NCBI GenBank assembly: GCA_028698695.1
Contig: JAQVWB010000130.1
Span: forward strand, 1 to 6,045
DNA: 6,045 nt
Origin: Syntrophomonadaceae bacterium
GTDB taxonomy: Bacteria > Bacillota > Syntrophomonadia > Syntrophomonadales > Syntrophomonadaceae
Reading direction: 5' to 3'
Shown here: one piece after another, positions 1 to 6,045 of the stretch
Layout: the number at the start of each line of letters is the position of its first letter
How positions within the stretch are numbered: the stretch's first letter is position 1
Translations under genes and position numbers: made by a program
Notes under the pieces: model-generated
Database searches by the model: none
What the model was told of the DNA's origin: nothing
What the model saw: only the letters and a program-made list of their open reading frames with translations

Positions 1-1
1 G

Positions 2-1000
2 TCTCATCCCATGTATAATAAAAGTGGAGGGATCAAGGCTCTGGAGTCTGTCCAGTTTTCCCTGGTCACTCATCGGGGTTGTTTTGGAGGCTGTTCTTTC
101 TGCTCACTGGCAATCCATCAGGGGAAGTTTATCCAGAGCCGCAGCATAGATTCACTGGCTAAAGAGGCCGAAACCTTTACCCAACATCCGGATTTTAAAG
201 GGGTCATTCCAGATGTCGGGGCGCCGTCAGCCAATATGTACGGAATGGGGGGTAAAAACCACGACATATGTAAAAATTGCAATCGCATAAGCTGCCTGCA
301 TCCAAATGTTTGCTCCAATCTGCATACCAACCATACCCCCTCGCTTAAACTATGGAAAAAGTTGAGGAGCATAAGTCAGATTAAACATATTCGTGTAGCT
401 TCAGGAGTTCGTTATGATTTAATTCTGAAGGATACTTCCGACCAATATTTGCATGATTTATGCAAATATCATGTGGGTGGACAGTTGAAAATTGCTCCGG
501 AACATATTTCCACGGGAGTTACTTCCCTTATGTCTAAACCAGGCAGAAAAGAATACACACAATTTATAACCGCTTTTAAACAGATAAATAACCGGCTAAA
601 GAAGGAACTGTATTTAATCCCCTATTTCATATCTGCACATCCGGGCAGTACCCTTGACGAAAGTATAGAACTGGCTGAATTTTTACGTGACCATTTTCAG
701 TATTATCCTGAACAGGTACAAAATTTTACTCCAACGCCTATGACTATATCAACCAGTATGTATCATACCGGGATTAATCCGCTCAACAATCGGGAAGTAT
801 ATATCCCCCGGGATACCTGGGAACGTAAGGTACAACGGGCTTTGCTGCAGTATCGCAATCCCAAAAACAAAACCATGGTACGGGAGGCGTTGGTAAAAGC
901 GGGGCGAACCGATTTGATTGGCAGTTCACGCCAGGCACTGATTAAAGATTCTAATATTAAACCTCCCGCCGGTAAAATCCGCAAGTTAAAAAATAAATAA
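2..1000 (+). CDS. ygiQ: YgiQ family (UPF0313) radical SAM protein, C-terminal part, cut by window start
   Basis: This is the C-terminal 332 or so residues of a YgiQ/UPF0313 protein; family members are usually 600-700 residues. The frame is open to the window edge and begins S-H-P-M-Y, so the ATG at 11 is internal. The radical SAM motif CxxxCxxC is visible as GCFGGCSFC (Cys24, 28 and 31 counted from that Met) and would bind the 4Fe-4S cluster that cleaves S-adenosylmethionine. A second group of four cysteines follows at 87, 90, 95 and 101, just before TNHTP. Other stretches matching my recollection of E. coli YgiQ are ASGVRYDL, GGQLKIAPEH, LIPYFISAHPG and QVQNFTPTP, followed by the C-terminal DUF3362-type region ending in a basic tail. 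The substrate is not known to me. The gene ends with TAA, 6 bases from the convergent cardiolipin synthase gene. Family assignment is secure; function is not. Confidence 0.93.
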   Translation, partial: SHPMYNKSGGIKALESVQFSLVTHRGCFGGCSFCSLAIHQGKFIQSRSIDSLAKEAETFTQHPDFKGVIPDVGAPSANMYGMGGKNHDICKNCNRISCLHPNVCSNLHTNHTPSLKLWKKLRSISQIKHIRVASGVRYDLILKDTSDQYLHDLCKYHVGGQLKIAPEHISTGVTSLMSKPGRKEYTQFITAFKQINNRLKKELYLIPYFISAHPGSTLDESIELAEFLRDHFQYYPEQVQNFTPTPMTISTSMYHTGINPLNNREVYIPRDTWERKVQRALLQYRNPKNKTMVREALVKAGRTDLIGSSRQALIKDSNIKPPAGKIRKLKNK

Positions 1001-1006
1001 TAAAGC

Positions 1007-2461
1007 CTATAACAAAGGCGAAAACAGGCGGAAGAATCCCTCTTTGAAGCGGTTATACAATGAGCGGTCGGCATATATTTGCGGAGTAATCTCTTCACAA
1101 TGGTTTATAGCTCGTAAAAACTCTTCTTCCAGATAGACACTGATTTGTTCATCATATATAAAGGCATTGACTTCAAAGTCCAGATTAAAGCTGCGAATAT
1201 CCATATTAGCCGAACCTACCGAACAGGCAAAACCGTCAATTACCACCATTTTACTGTGCAGGAATCCGCGTTTATAGCGGTAGCAACGGACTCCGGCCTT
1301 TAATAATTCGCCAATATAGGAAAGTGAAGCCCAGTAAACATAAGCATGATCAGGTTTATAGGGAATCATCAAGCGAACATCAACTCCAGATAAGGCAGCA
1401 AGCTTGAGAGCTTCCTGAATACTTTCATCAGGAATAAAATAAGGAGTTTCAATATAAATATTTCGTTGCGCTTTATTAATAAGTTTCAGGTAACCATTCT
1501 TTATGGAGGGAAAAGTAGTATCCGGTCCACTGGCAACTATTTGTAGCGCGCTTTCTCCTATAACAGGTCGCGACGAAAAATATCTGGCTACTTGGGGTAA
1601 AGGGTCTCGGGCAGCATAACGCCAATCAAGTAAAAATCTCATTTCCAAACCGTCAACTGCAGAACCTTCAATTTTCAAATGTATATCCCGCCAGTAACCC
1701 AGTTTTTTGGACAAACCCAAGTATTCATCACCAATATTAAACCCGCCTACATATCCAATCTTACCATCTATAACACTTATCTTACGATGATTGCGGTAAT
1801 TAATACGCTGATTAATGTAGGGCAAAAAAGGCGGGTAAAAAGAAACCGTTTGTCCGCCATTTTTATGCAGTTGGTCAAAGAAGTTTCGCGGTAATCCAAT
1901 ACAGCCCATACCATCATAAAGTATTTTTACTTCTACGCCCTGAGCGGCTTTTTCGGCCAAAATACTGATTATATTTCTGCCCAGATTATCATTGCGAATT
2001 ATGAAATACTGCATGTGGATATAATCCTGGGCATTTTTAATGTCATTAATCATACTGTCAAACAAGTCAATTCCATTATGAAATATTTCCACCTGATTAT
2101 CCTGACTGATTAAAGAATGACTGCTAACCAGAAGCATACGAATTAAATCCTGATATTCAGTCACCTTGGGATCATTAAACTCCATGCTGTGATGATAAAG
2201 ACTGGCATCCTGCCAGGCTACCATGGGAATTACTATACGTTCTTCTTCTTCCTTCAGATAGAATATTTTTTGGCGGCGTAAATTCTGACCTAAAAAAACA
2301 TACATCAAAAATCCCAGCAATGGAATAAATGCCAGCAACAATATCCAGGATAATGTCCCCATCGGATTACGACGTTCAAAAACAACAACCAGTATTATAA
2401 GTAAGATATTGATTATTAAAACTATATCAACTAATACTAACCATAAGTTTTCCGGTAACAT
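1007..2461 (-). CDS. cls: Cardiolipin synthase (phospholipase D superfamily)
   Basis: A complete 484-residue protein, the usual length for bacterial ClsA-type enzymes, which join two phosphatidylglycerol molecules into cardiolipin plus glycerol at the cytoplasmic membrane. Two hydrophobic segments (about residues 5-28 and 36-57) match the N-terminal membrane anchor of the family, followed by a charged linker (LRRQ...KEEEER). Two phospholipase D HKD motifs are intact: HRKISVID (His225, Lys227, Asp232) followed by GGFNIGDEY, and HSKMVVID (His402, Lys404, Asp409) followed by GSANMDIRSF. The ATG at 2461 is preceded by GGGAGG at 2468-2473 with a 6-base spacer, which fixes the start. The stop is TAG. 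The upstream crotonase gene is on the same strand but 153 bases away, so independent transcription is more likely than an operon. Which Cls paralogue this is in the genome cannot be told here. Confidence 0.96.
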   Translation of the reverse strand: MLPENLWLVLVDIVLIINILLIILVVVFERRNPMGTLSWILLLAFIPLLGFLMYVFLGQNLRRQKIFYLKEEEERIVIPMVAWQDASLYHHSMEFNDPKVTEYQDLIRMLLVSSHSLISQDNQVEIFHNGIDLFDSMINDIKNAQDYIHMQYFIIRNDNLGRNIISILAEKAAQGVEVKILYDGMGCIGLPRNFFDQLHKNGGQTVSFYPPFLPYINQRINYRNHRKISVIDGKIGYVGGFNIGDEYLGLSKKLGYWRDIHLKIEGSAVDGLEMRFLLDWRYAARDPLPQVARYFSSRPVIGESALQIVASGPDTTFPSIKNGYLKLINKAQRNIYIETPYFIPDESIQEALKLAALSGVDVRLMIPYKPDHAYVYWASLSYIGELLKAGVRCYRYKRGFLHSKMVVIDGFACSVGSANMDIRSFNLDFEVNAFIYDEQISVYLEEEFLRAINHCEEITPQIYADRSLYNRFKEGFFRLFSPLL

Positions 2462-2484
2462 TATTAACCTCCCGGATGATAATA

Positions 2485-2513
2485 ATTAAATACTGATATG
2501 TTATTGAATCCAA
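2485..2513 (-). promoter_or_regulatory. Candidate promoter of cls
   Basis: On the minus strand, TTGGAT (2508-2513) and TTTAAT (2485-2490) are separated by 17 bases. The -10 box matches the sigma-A consensus at 5 of 6 positions, the -35 only at 3 of 6. The expected transcription start lies just before the GGGAGG ribosome site of cls. A second -35-like hexamer, TTGACC at 2531-2536, lies further upstream but has no good -10 partner. This is pattern matching only. Confidence 0.3.
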
Positions 2514-2614
2514 TAAACATTCAGGGAACCGGTCAAGTTATCCTTGTCGCAGTCCCCCATAATACTCACTTATAATTATATATCATCTAATTACGTTTTT
2601 GATAAATGAATAAA

Positions 2615-3403
2615 TTACCGCCCCTTGAAGTTAGCCTGACGTCTTTCAATGAAGGCCTGAACTCCCTCAGCAGCGTCTTCACTTTTCATGATCGGCATAA
2701 TATCCGGCATGAGGCAGGCCAAAGCGGCTTTGTTTCCTTCTACTCTGGCAATGCGCGCTGAACGTAATGCAGCCTGAACCCCCAGCGGAGCCTGCAAAGA
2801 TATACGCGTAGCAATTTCCAAAGCTCGATCAAATTGCTTGCCCGGTTCAGTAACCTCCTGAACCAAACCCATGCGATAAGCTTCCTGGGCAGATATTTCA
2901 TCACCGGTTAATAGATAACGCATGGCATTACCCCATCCCATTTCCTGATACATACGAACGGTTGCCCCACCTACCGGATAAATACCACGGGTTACCTCAA
3001 TCTGTCCCAGACGAAGATCGGAGGCTGCAACTCTAACATCAGTTGCCAGTAAAAATTCAAAACCAATGGTATAACAAATTCCCTGTACAGCCATTACCAA
3101 AGGTTTACTCAGGCGTTTGTCTTCATCCAGACCGAATGGGTCTATATAACCTTCCGGTAAATCCGGAAATTTTCCTTCGGCAAAAACCCCTGCCCACTGT
3201 ACCAAATCCAGACCGGCCGTAAAATGATCACCATGGGCAAACAACAAACCACAGCGTAGTTCCGGGTCATTATGCAGCTGACCATAAGCAGCCGCTACTT
3301 CCCAGTACATATCCAAACTGAGAGCATTACGTTTTTCCGGTCGATTCATACCAATTAACAATACATGTCCGTCTTTTTCCACCGATACGGTTTTATTACT
3401 CAT
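2615..3403 (-). CDS. Enoyl-CoA hydratase/isomerase (crotonase) family protein
   Basis: A 262-residue protein of normal length for the crotonase superfamily, cytosolic enzymes that act on acyl-CoA thioesters through an oxyanion hole. Visible features are the N-terminal strand with NRPEKRNALS (20-29), the first oxyanion-hole region DHFTAGLDL (59-67), the second in GICYTIGFE (108-116), and the C-terminal helix ending FIERRQANFKGR. Aligned by eye with rat mitochondrial enoyl-CoA hydratase, both catalytic glutamates (Glu144 and Glu164) are present as Glu116 and Glu136, 20 residues apart, so hydratase chemistry is possible. The usual GGGCE before the first glutamate reads TIGFE. The ATG at 3403 follows GGAGGGG (3411-3417) by 7 bases. 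The gene stands alone, with no thiolase, dehydrogenase or acyl-CoA ligase beside it, so substrate and pathway (beta-oxidation, aromatic or other acyl-CoA metabolism) stay open. Family is firm; specific activity is not. Confidence 0.92.
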   Translation of the reverse strand: MSNKTVSVEKDGHVLLIGMNRPEKRNALSLDMYWEVAAAYGQLHNDPELRCGLLFAHGDHFTAGLDLVQWAGVFAEGKFPDLPEGYIDPFGLDEDKRLSKPLVMAVQGICYTIGFEFLLATDVRVAASDLRLGQIEVTRGIYPVGGATVRMYQEMGWGNAMRYLLTGDEISAQEAYRMGLVQEVTEPGKQFDRALEIATRISLQAPLGVQAALRSARIARVEGNKAALACLMPDIMPIMKSEDAAEGVQAFIERRQANFKGR

Positions 3404-3433
3404 ATATAGTCCCCTCCGATTCTCTTTTACTTA

Positions 3434-3462
3434 TGTTTAATACACTATCATACTAAGGTCAA
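3434..3462 (-). promoter_or_regulatory. Candidate promoter of the crotonase gene
   Basis: On the minus strand TTGACC (3457-3462) matches the -35 consensus at 5 of 6 positions. With a 17-base spacer the -10 position reads TAAACA (3434-3439), which is poor; with 16 bases it reads TTAAAC. It lies at a suitable distance before the GGAGGGG ribosome site at 3411-3417. Supported by the -35 only. Confidence 0.25.
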
Positions 3463-3506
3463 GTAAAACCCGGAATATTTTAATAATCCTAAGCCAATTA
3501 ATTTAC

Positions 3507-3535
3507 TTATTATCAAACTGGGCCTTATATATAGT
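3507..3535 (+). promoter_or_regulatory. Candidate promoter of the exported glycosidase gene
   Basis: TTATTA (3507-3512), a 17-base spacer and TATAGT (3530-3535). The -10 box matches 5 of 6 consensus positions and sits in a very AT-rich tract that also holds TATATA and TATGAT; the -35 matches 3 of 6. Transcription from here would start near 3542, immediately before the inverted repeat at 3548-3566, and leave a leader of about 140 bases before the ATG at 3680. The candidate is weak. Confidence 0.3.
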
Positions 3536-3547
3536 ATTTATGATATG

Positions 3548-3566
3548 ATTGGTAATATACACCAAT
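3548..3566. promoter_or_regulatory. Perfect inverted repeat, possible operator
   Basis: ATTGGT (3548-3553) and ACCAAT (3561-3566) are exact inverted copies separated by 7 bases (AATATAC). The site lies between the divergent crotonase and glycosidase genes, just downstream of the candidate + strand -10 boxes, where a bound repressor would block transcription. In RNA it could form a 6-bp hairpin with a 7-base loop, but no T-run follows on either strand, so it is not an intrinsic terminator. The repeat is seen directly; the operator role is inferred. Confidence 0.4.
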
Positions 3567-3679
3567 ATAATTGAAATGGAGTGACTTTCGTGCCCTTCAT
3601 TCTTGACAAAGGTGGTGTGGGAGGTTCGCAATTGGGCGCATTTAGCGGTTCTGCTATTATGATACGAGGAGATCTGGTA

Positions 3680-4810
3680 ATGAAAAATAGGTATGGATTA
3701 ATTTTAATGATGTTAATAATATTTATGGGCTTGTCTGGTAATGTAGCATTGGCACAGTCTGATAATGTAAGTTCTAAATCAATGCAGGTATTAGGCAAAA
3801 ATGTTAATGTTGTTACAATTGATTTTAATAATACTAACCTGACTTTTGATATAGTCAAGGGGAATGATCAGAGGGCAGGCTGGGAAGATTTCAGTAGTAT
3901 TATAAATAGAACTAAACCTACTGCTGCCATTAATGGTAATTATTTTAATGCCTATGCTGATAATGAGGAAGAGATAATTCCGTGGGGCTATATTATTAAA
4001 GATGGCGATATTTTAAATAATGGTGCAACTATAAACCGTGGTTCTTTTGCGGTGACATTTGATAGAAAAATTATTATTAACAATGGCGAAGAATTTCCTA
4101 AACATGATATAGAAACAATGATAGAGGCGGGACCTTTATTATTATTAAATGGGGTAATTGTTGCTGAACAAAATAATGCAGCTTTTTCTGAAGATAAAAT
4201 TACGCAAAACCCTGCTCAGCGTTCTGCCATAGGTGTAAAACCAAATGGACATGTTATCATGGTAACCGGGGCAAAATTAAAAATTACAGAGCTGGCTAAT
4301 ATTTTGTATCAGCTAGGATGTATCGCAGCTACTAATCTGGATGGGGGAGCATCATCGGCACTTTACGCTAATGGTAAGTATATAACTAATCCGGGCAGAA
4401 AGTTAAACACAGTTCTACTTGTCTATGACCATAAAGAGAATGTAAATAATAACCCTTCCGCAATACAAGTAATATTAAACGGTTCCAAACTTGATTTTGA
4501 TGTTGCTCCGGTTATTTTGGAAGGAAGAACTCTGGTACCTTTACAGGTAATATTTAATGCTATGGGTGTAAATTTAAATTGGAATGGTAAAAATCAAATT
4601 GTTACTGCCCAATCGAAAGGTATAACTATTAACTTGCCCATAGGGAGCAAAGCTCCTACGGTTAATAATGTAATTGTACCTTTAGATGTACCTGCAACTA
4701 TAATTGACGGCAGGACATTTGTACCAGTAAGGTTTATAAGTGAAAGTTTAGGTGCTTTAGTTAGATGGGATGAAAGCACCAAAACGATTTATATTACGAG
4801 TGATTATTAA
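3680..4810 (+). CDS. Exported phosphodiester glycosidase (NAGPA-like) with C-terminal copper amine oxidase-like domain
   Basis: A 376-residue secreted or cell-surface protein. Residues 1-25 form a signal peptide (MKNR, a hydrophobic core, then ALA-Q), with probable cleavage after Ala25. Residues about 38-250 match the NAGPA/phosphodiester glycosidase family: AAINGNYF (83-90), EAGPLLLLNG (149-158), NPAQRSAIGV (177-186) and the hallmark NLDGGASSALY (219-229). Related enzymes cleave sugar phosphodiesters; the actual substrate here is unknown. Residues about 262-376 resemble the copper amine oxidase N-terminal-like domain common in clostridial exoproteins, with two copies of the GRTLVPLQ / GRTFVPVR pattern (282-289, 344-351) and a final TKTIYITSDY; this part probably serves binding or surface attachment, not oxidase chemistry. 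ATG 3680 is chosen because GAGGAG (3666-3671) precedes it by 8 bases and the signal peptide starts there. The frame stays open upstream to a GTG at 3581. Base composition is markedly AT-rich (one 60-base line hand-counted at about 32% GC), unlike the neighbours. Confidence 0.9.
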   Translation: MKNRYGLILMMLIIFMGLSGNVALAQSDNVSSKSMQVLGKNVNVVTIDFNNTNLTFDIVKGNDQRAGWEDFSSIINRTKPTAAINGNYFNAYADNEEEIIPWGYIIKDGDILNNGATINRGSFAVTFDRKIIINNGEEFPKHDIETMIEAGPLLLLNGVIVAEQNNAAFSEDKITQNPAQRSAIGVKPNGHVIMVTGAKLKITELANILYQLGCIAATNLDGGASSALYANGKYITNPGRKLNTVLLVYDHKENVNNNPSAIQVILNGSKLDFDVAPVILEGRTLVPLQVIFNAMGVNLNWNGKNQIVTAQSKGITINLPIGSKAPTVNNVIVPLDVPATIIDGRTFVPVRFISESLGALVRWDESTKTIYITSDY

Positions 4811-4873
4811 CTCAATTTTCGCAACAATAATTACTGAACAACAGTTGCAGATTCGACCGCAGGAGCATTGTAA

Positions 4874-4991
4874 TCCCCGTAGGGGGCATCTCGTTGGCTA
4901 AAGAGCCCATATTACAGGCTTCCAAAAGAGATCCTTCGTCGCCTGCGGCTCCTCAGGATGACATTTATGAGACTTTTTCAGCAGTCTCATA
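4874..4991. repeat. Hairpin-rich intergenic element containing a CCTTCG...CTCAGGATGAC motif
   Basis: The gap between the convergent glycosidase and topB genes (4811-5022) has no supported gene. It holds four short hairpins in a row: CCCC-GTA-GGGG (4875-4885), GGCT-AAAG-AGCC (4896-4907), an imperfect one bounded by ATCCT and AGGAT (4931-4959) with a GCC-TGC-GGC tip, and a perfect 9-bp one, TATGAGACT and AGTCTCATA (4966-4974 and 4983-4991) around an 8-base loop. The third hairpin carries CCTTCGTCGCC and CTCCTCAGGATGAC, a motif I recall as dispersed between genes in many Clostridia and other bacteria. This suggests a REP- or MITE-like repeat. Only one copy lies in the window, so the repeat status is inferred. 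No transposase or clear target duplication is seen. Confidence 0.5.
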
Positions 4992-5022
4992 CAGTTCCTC
5001 CTATCCCTTGGTTACCCTCTGT

Positions 5023-6045
5023 TTATTTTTTCGAATTTTTCTTTTCCATGGCAGCTTTGAGTTTTTCGCCCAGACTGGTTCCCAGTTCTTCCTGATCGCT
5101 GTACTGGGCAATTAATCTTTGTGTGGCGCGGCTGTTGCCTTTGCGACCGAAAACATCTTCGTTCTCAGCCTGTCGATGTCCACAGTTTCTATCCGGACAG
5201 GCCAGCACTTTTCCCCGTTTGCCGTTGACAAGCAGCATGTTTTTGCCACAGGCGGGACATTTGGTTTTGGATACATTATCAGCCCGATAAGTGGTGGTAT
5301 CCATTTTTATTACATTGACCAATTCGATAGTGTCTTTGCGAATATCTGCAATAAAAGCGTTTTTCTTTTCCTTTCCCCGGGAAATATGGGTTAGTCTCTG
5401 TTCCCATTGAGCAGTCAGTTCCGGTGAACGTAATGCGGTCGGAACCAGGTCGACCAGTTGTATTCCCTTGGAAGTGGGGATAAGCTCCTTACCATGTCTT
5501 TCTATATAGCTGGTCCGGATGAGTTTCTCGATTATTTCCGCTCTCGTAGCAGGCGTTCCCAGACCGCTGCCTTTAATTGATTCGCGCAATTCTTCATCTT
5601 CAATAAACTTGCCGCTGTGTTCCATAGCCGTCAGCAGGGTTGCTTCCGTATAACGGGCCGGCGGTTTAGTTTTATGTTTATTTATATTAACTGTTTTTAC
5701 GTTAACCTGTTCATGCTTTGCATGTTGCGACAGAGTTTGCTCAGGTTCGGCTTCGGAGTCCCTATTCTCCTGTTCAGGGCTGCCCGCCTGTACGGCCCGC
5801 CACCCCCGGTCAGTTATTGCTTTTCCGCGGGAAATAAATTTTTCCCCGGCAACCTCCGTAATAATAGTTGTTTGATCATATTTATAGGGAGGATATAATA
5901 CAGCTATGAAACGACGGGCAATTAAATCATACAGACGCTTTTCATCTTCATTCAATACTGATAAATTCAGCGGTTGTTAGGTCGGAATAATAGCGTGATG
6001 GTCAGTTACTTTGCTGTCATCCACGAAGCGTTTTCCCGGTTTCAG
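5023..6045 (-). pseudogene. topB: DNA topoisomerase III (type IA), C-terminal part with an in-frame TAA, cut by window end
   Basis: Read from the right edge on the minus strand, the frame gives a TopB segment ending VTDHHAIIPT, then TAA at 5977-5979, then continues in the same frame with QPLNLSVLNEDEKRLYDL for 318 more codons. Type IA topoisomerases change DNA supercoiling or unlink DNA through a tyrosine-linked single-strand break. Counting from the TTG at 5955, the downstream part shows RRFIAVLYPPYKYDQTT (14-30), a charged Glu/Gln-rich linker (59-83), GLGTPATRA (131-139) and a four-cysteine zinc ribbon (Cys233, 236, 253, 258) before a lysine-rich tail. The Toprim domain and catalytic tyrosine lie outside the window. 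Family proteins are about 700 residues. The stop replaces one residue, probably Glu or Gln, with no length change. No ribosome site precedes the TTG at 5955, so re-initiation is unlikely. A sequencing error is possible. Family is firm; pseudogene status is moderate. Confidence 0.75.

Noticed and set aside
1004..1020. Minus-strand hairpin GCCT-N7-AGGC with a following T-rich run, as terminator of cls
   Set aside because: The stem is only 4 bp and overlaps the cls stop codon; too weak to annotate as an intrinsic terminator.
763..1098. Open frames lying opposite or inside the real genes (for example 118-372, 763-1098, 1679-1894, 5119-5394, 5617-5898)
   Set aside because: They overlap strongly supported genes in other frames, lack family motifs and show no convincing start signals.
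3581..3583. GTG 3581 as start of the glycosidase gene
   Set aside because: The purine-rich GGA directly abuts the codon, leaving no ribosome-site spacing, and it would place 33 non-signal residues before a good signal peptide; ATG 3680 fits better.
3603..3637. Consensus -35 hexamer TTGACA at 3603-3608
   Set aside because: With a 17-base spacer the -10 position reads TCGCAA, and no good -10 lies at other allowed spacings.
4827..4904. Minus-strand frame reading DAPYGDYNAPAVESATVVQ followed by a stop, as a gene remnant
   Set aside because: It looks protein-like but is closed upstream by a stop after a few codons, has no start, and lies in the hairpin-rich element; too short to support.
4966..4991. 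Perfect 9-bp hairpin as a bidirectional terminator between the glycosidase gene and topB
   Set aside because: No T-run follows the stem on either strand; listed as part of the repeat-like element instead.
5953..5955. TTG 5955 as a genuine start of a shorter topoisomerase-like protein
   Set aside because: No ribosome site precedes it, and homology continues upstream through the TAA into VTDHHAIIPT, so it is an internal leucine codon of topB.
1..6045. CRISPR array, tRNA, rRNA, known riboswitch, transposase or defence system
   Set aside because: No regularly spaced direct repeats, no cloverleaf or rRNA-like sequence, no recognised aptamer core and no related protein families were seen on either strand.

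Overview
This 6,045-base window looks like chromosomal DNA of a low-to-moderate GC Firmicute, probably of the class Clostridia. That is inferred from strong GGAGG-type ribosome sites, a YgiQ-type radical SAM protein, a Bacillus/Clostridium-style cardiolipin synthase, and a secreted protein that pairs a phosphodiester glycosidase domain with copper amine oxidase-like repeats. A Syntrophomonas-like relative is possible, but I cannot fix the genus from sequence alone.

Layout, left to right. (1) Positions 2-1000, + strand: the C-terminal half of a YgiQ/UPF0313 radical SAM protein, cut by the left edge. (2) Positions 1007-2461, - strand: a complete cardiolipin synthase with two HKD motifs and two N-terminal membrane segments, convergent with the first gene and only 6 bases from it. 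(3) Positions 2615-3403, - strand: a crotonase-superfamily (enoyl-CoA hydratase/isomerase) protein with both catalytic glutamates. (4) Positions 3404-3679: a divergent regulatory region with a perfect ATTGGT-N7-ACCAAT inverted repeat and an unusual open leader. (5) Positions 3680-4810, + strand: an exported phosphodiester glycosidase (NAGPA-like) with a copper amine oxidase N-terminal-like region, clearly richer in AT than its neighbours. (6) Positions 4811-5022: a non-coding stretch holding four short hairpins and a CCTTCG...CTCAGGATGAC motif of a kind dispersed in many genomes. (7) Positions 5023-6045, - strand: the C-terminal part of a type IA DNA topoisomerase (topoisomerase III, TopB), cut by the right edge and interrupted by an in-frame TAA.

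The genes do not form one pathway. Cardiolipin synthesis, acyl-CoA chemistry, a cell-surface hydrolase and DNA topology are separate housekeeping or accessory functions, and the strand changes argue for mostly single-gene transcription units. I see no CRISPR array, tRNA, rRNA, transposase or convincing new multi-gene system. The points most worth checking are the premature stop in topB, the leader and inverted repeat before the glycosidase gene, and the hairpin-rich element between the glycosidase gene and topB.
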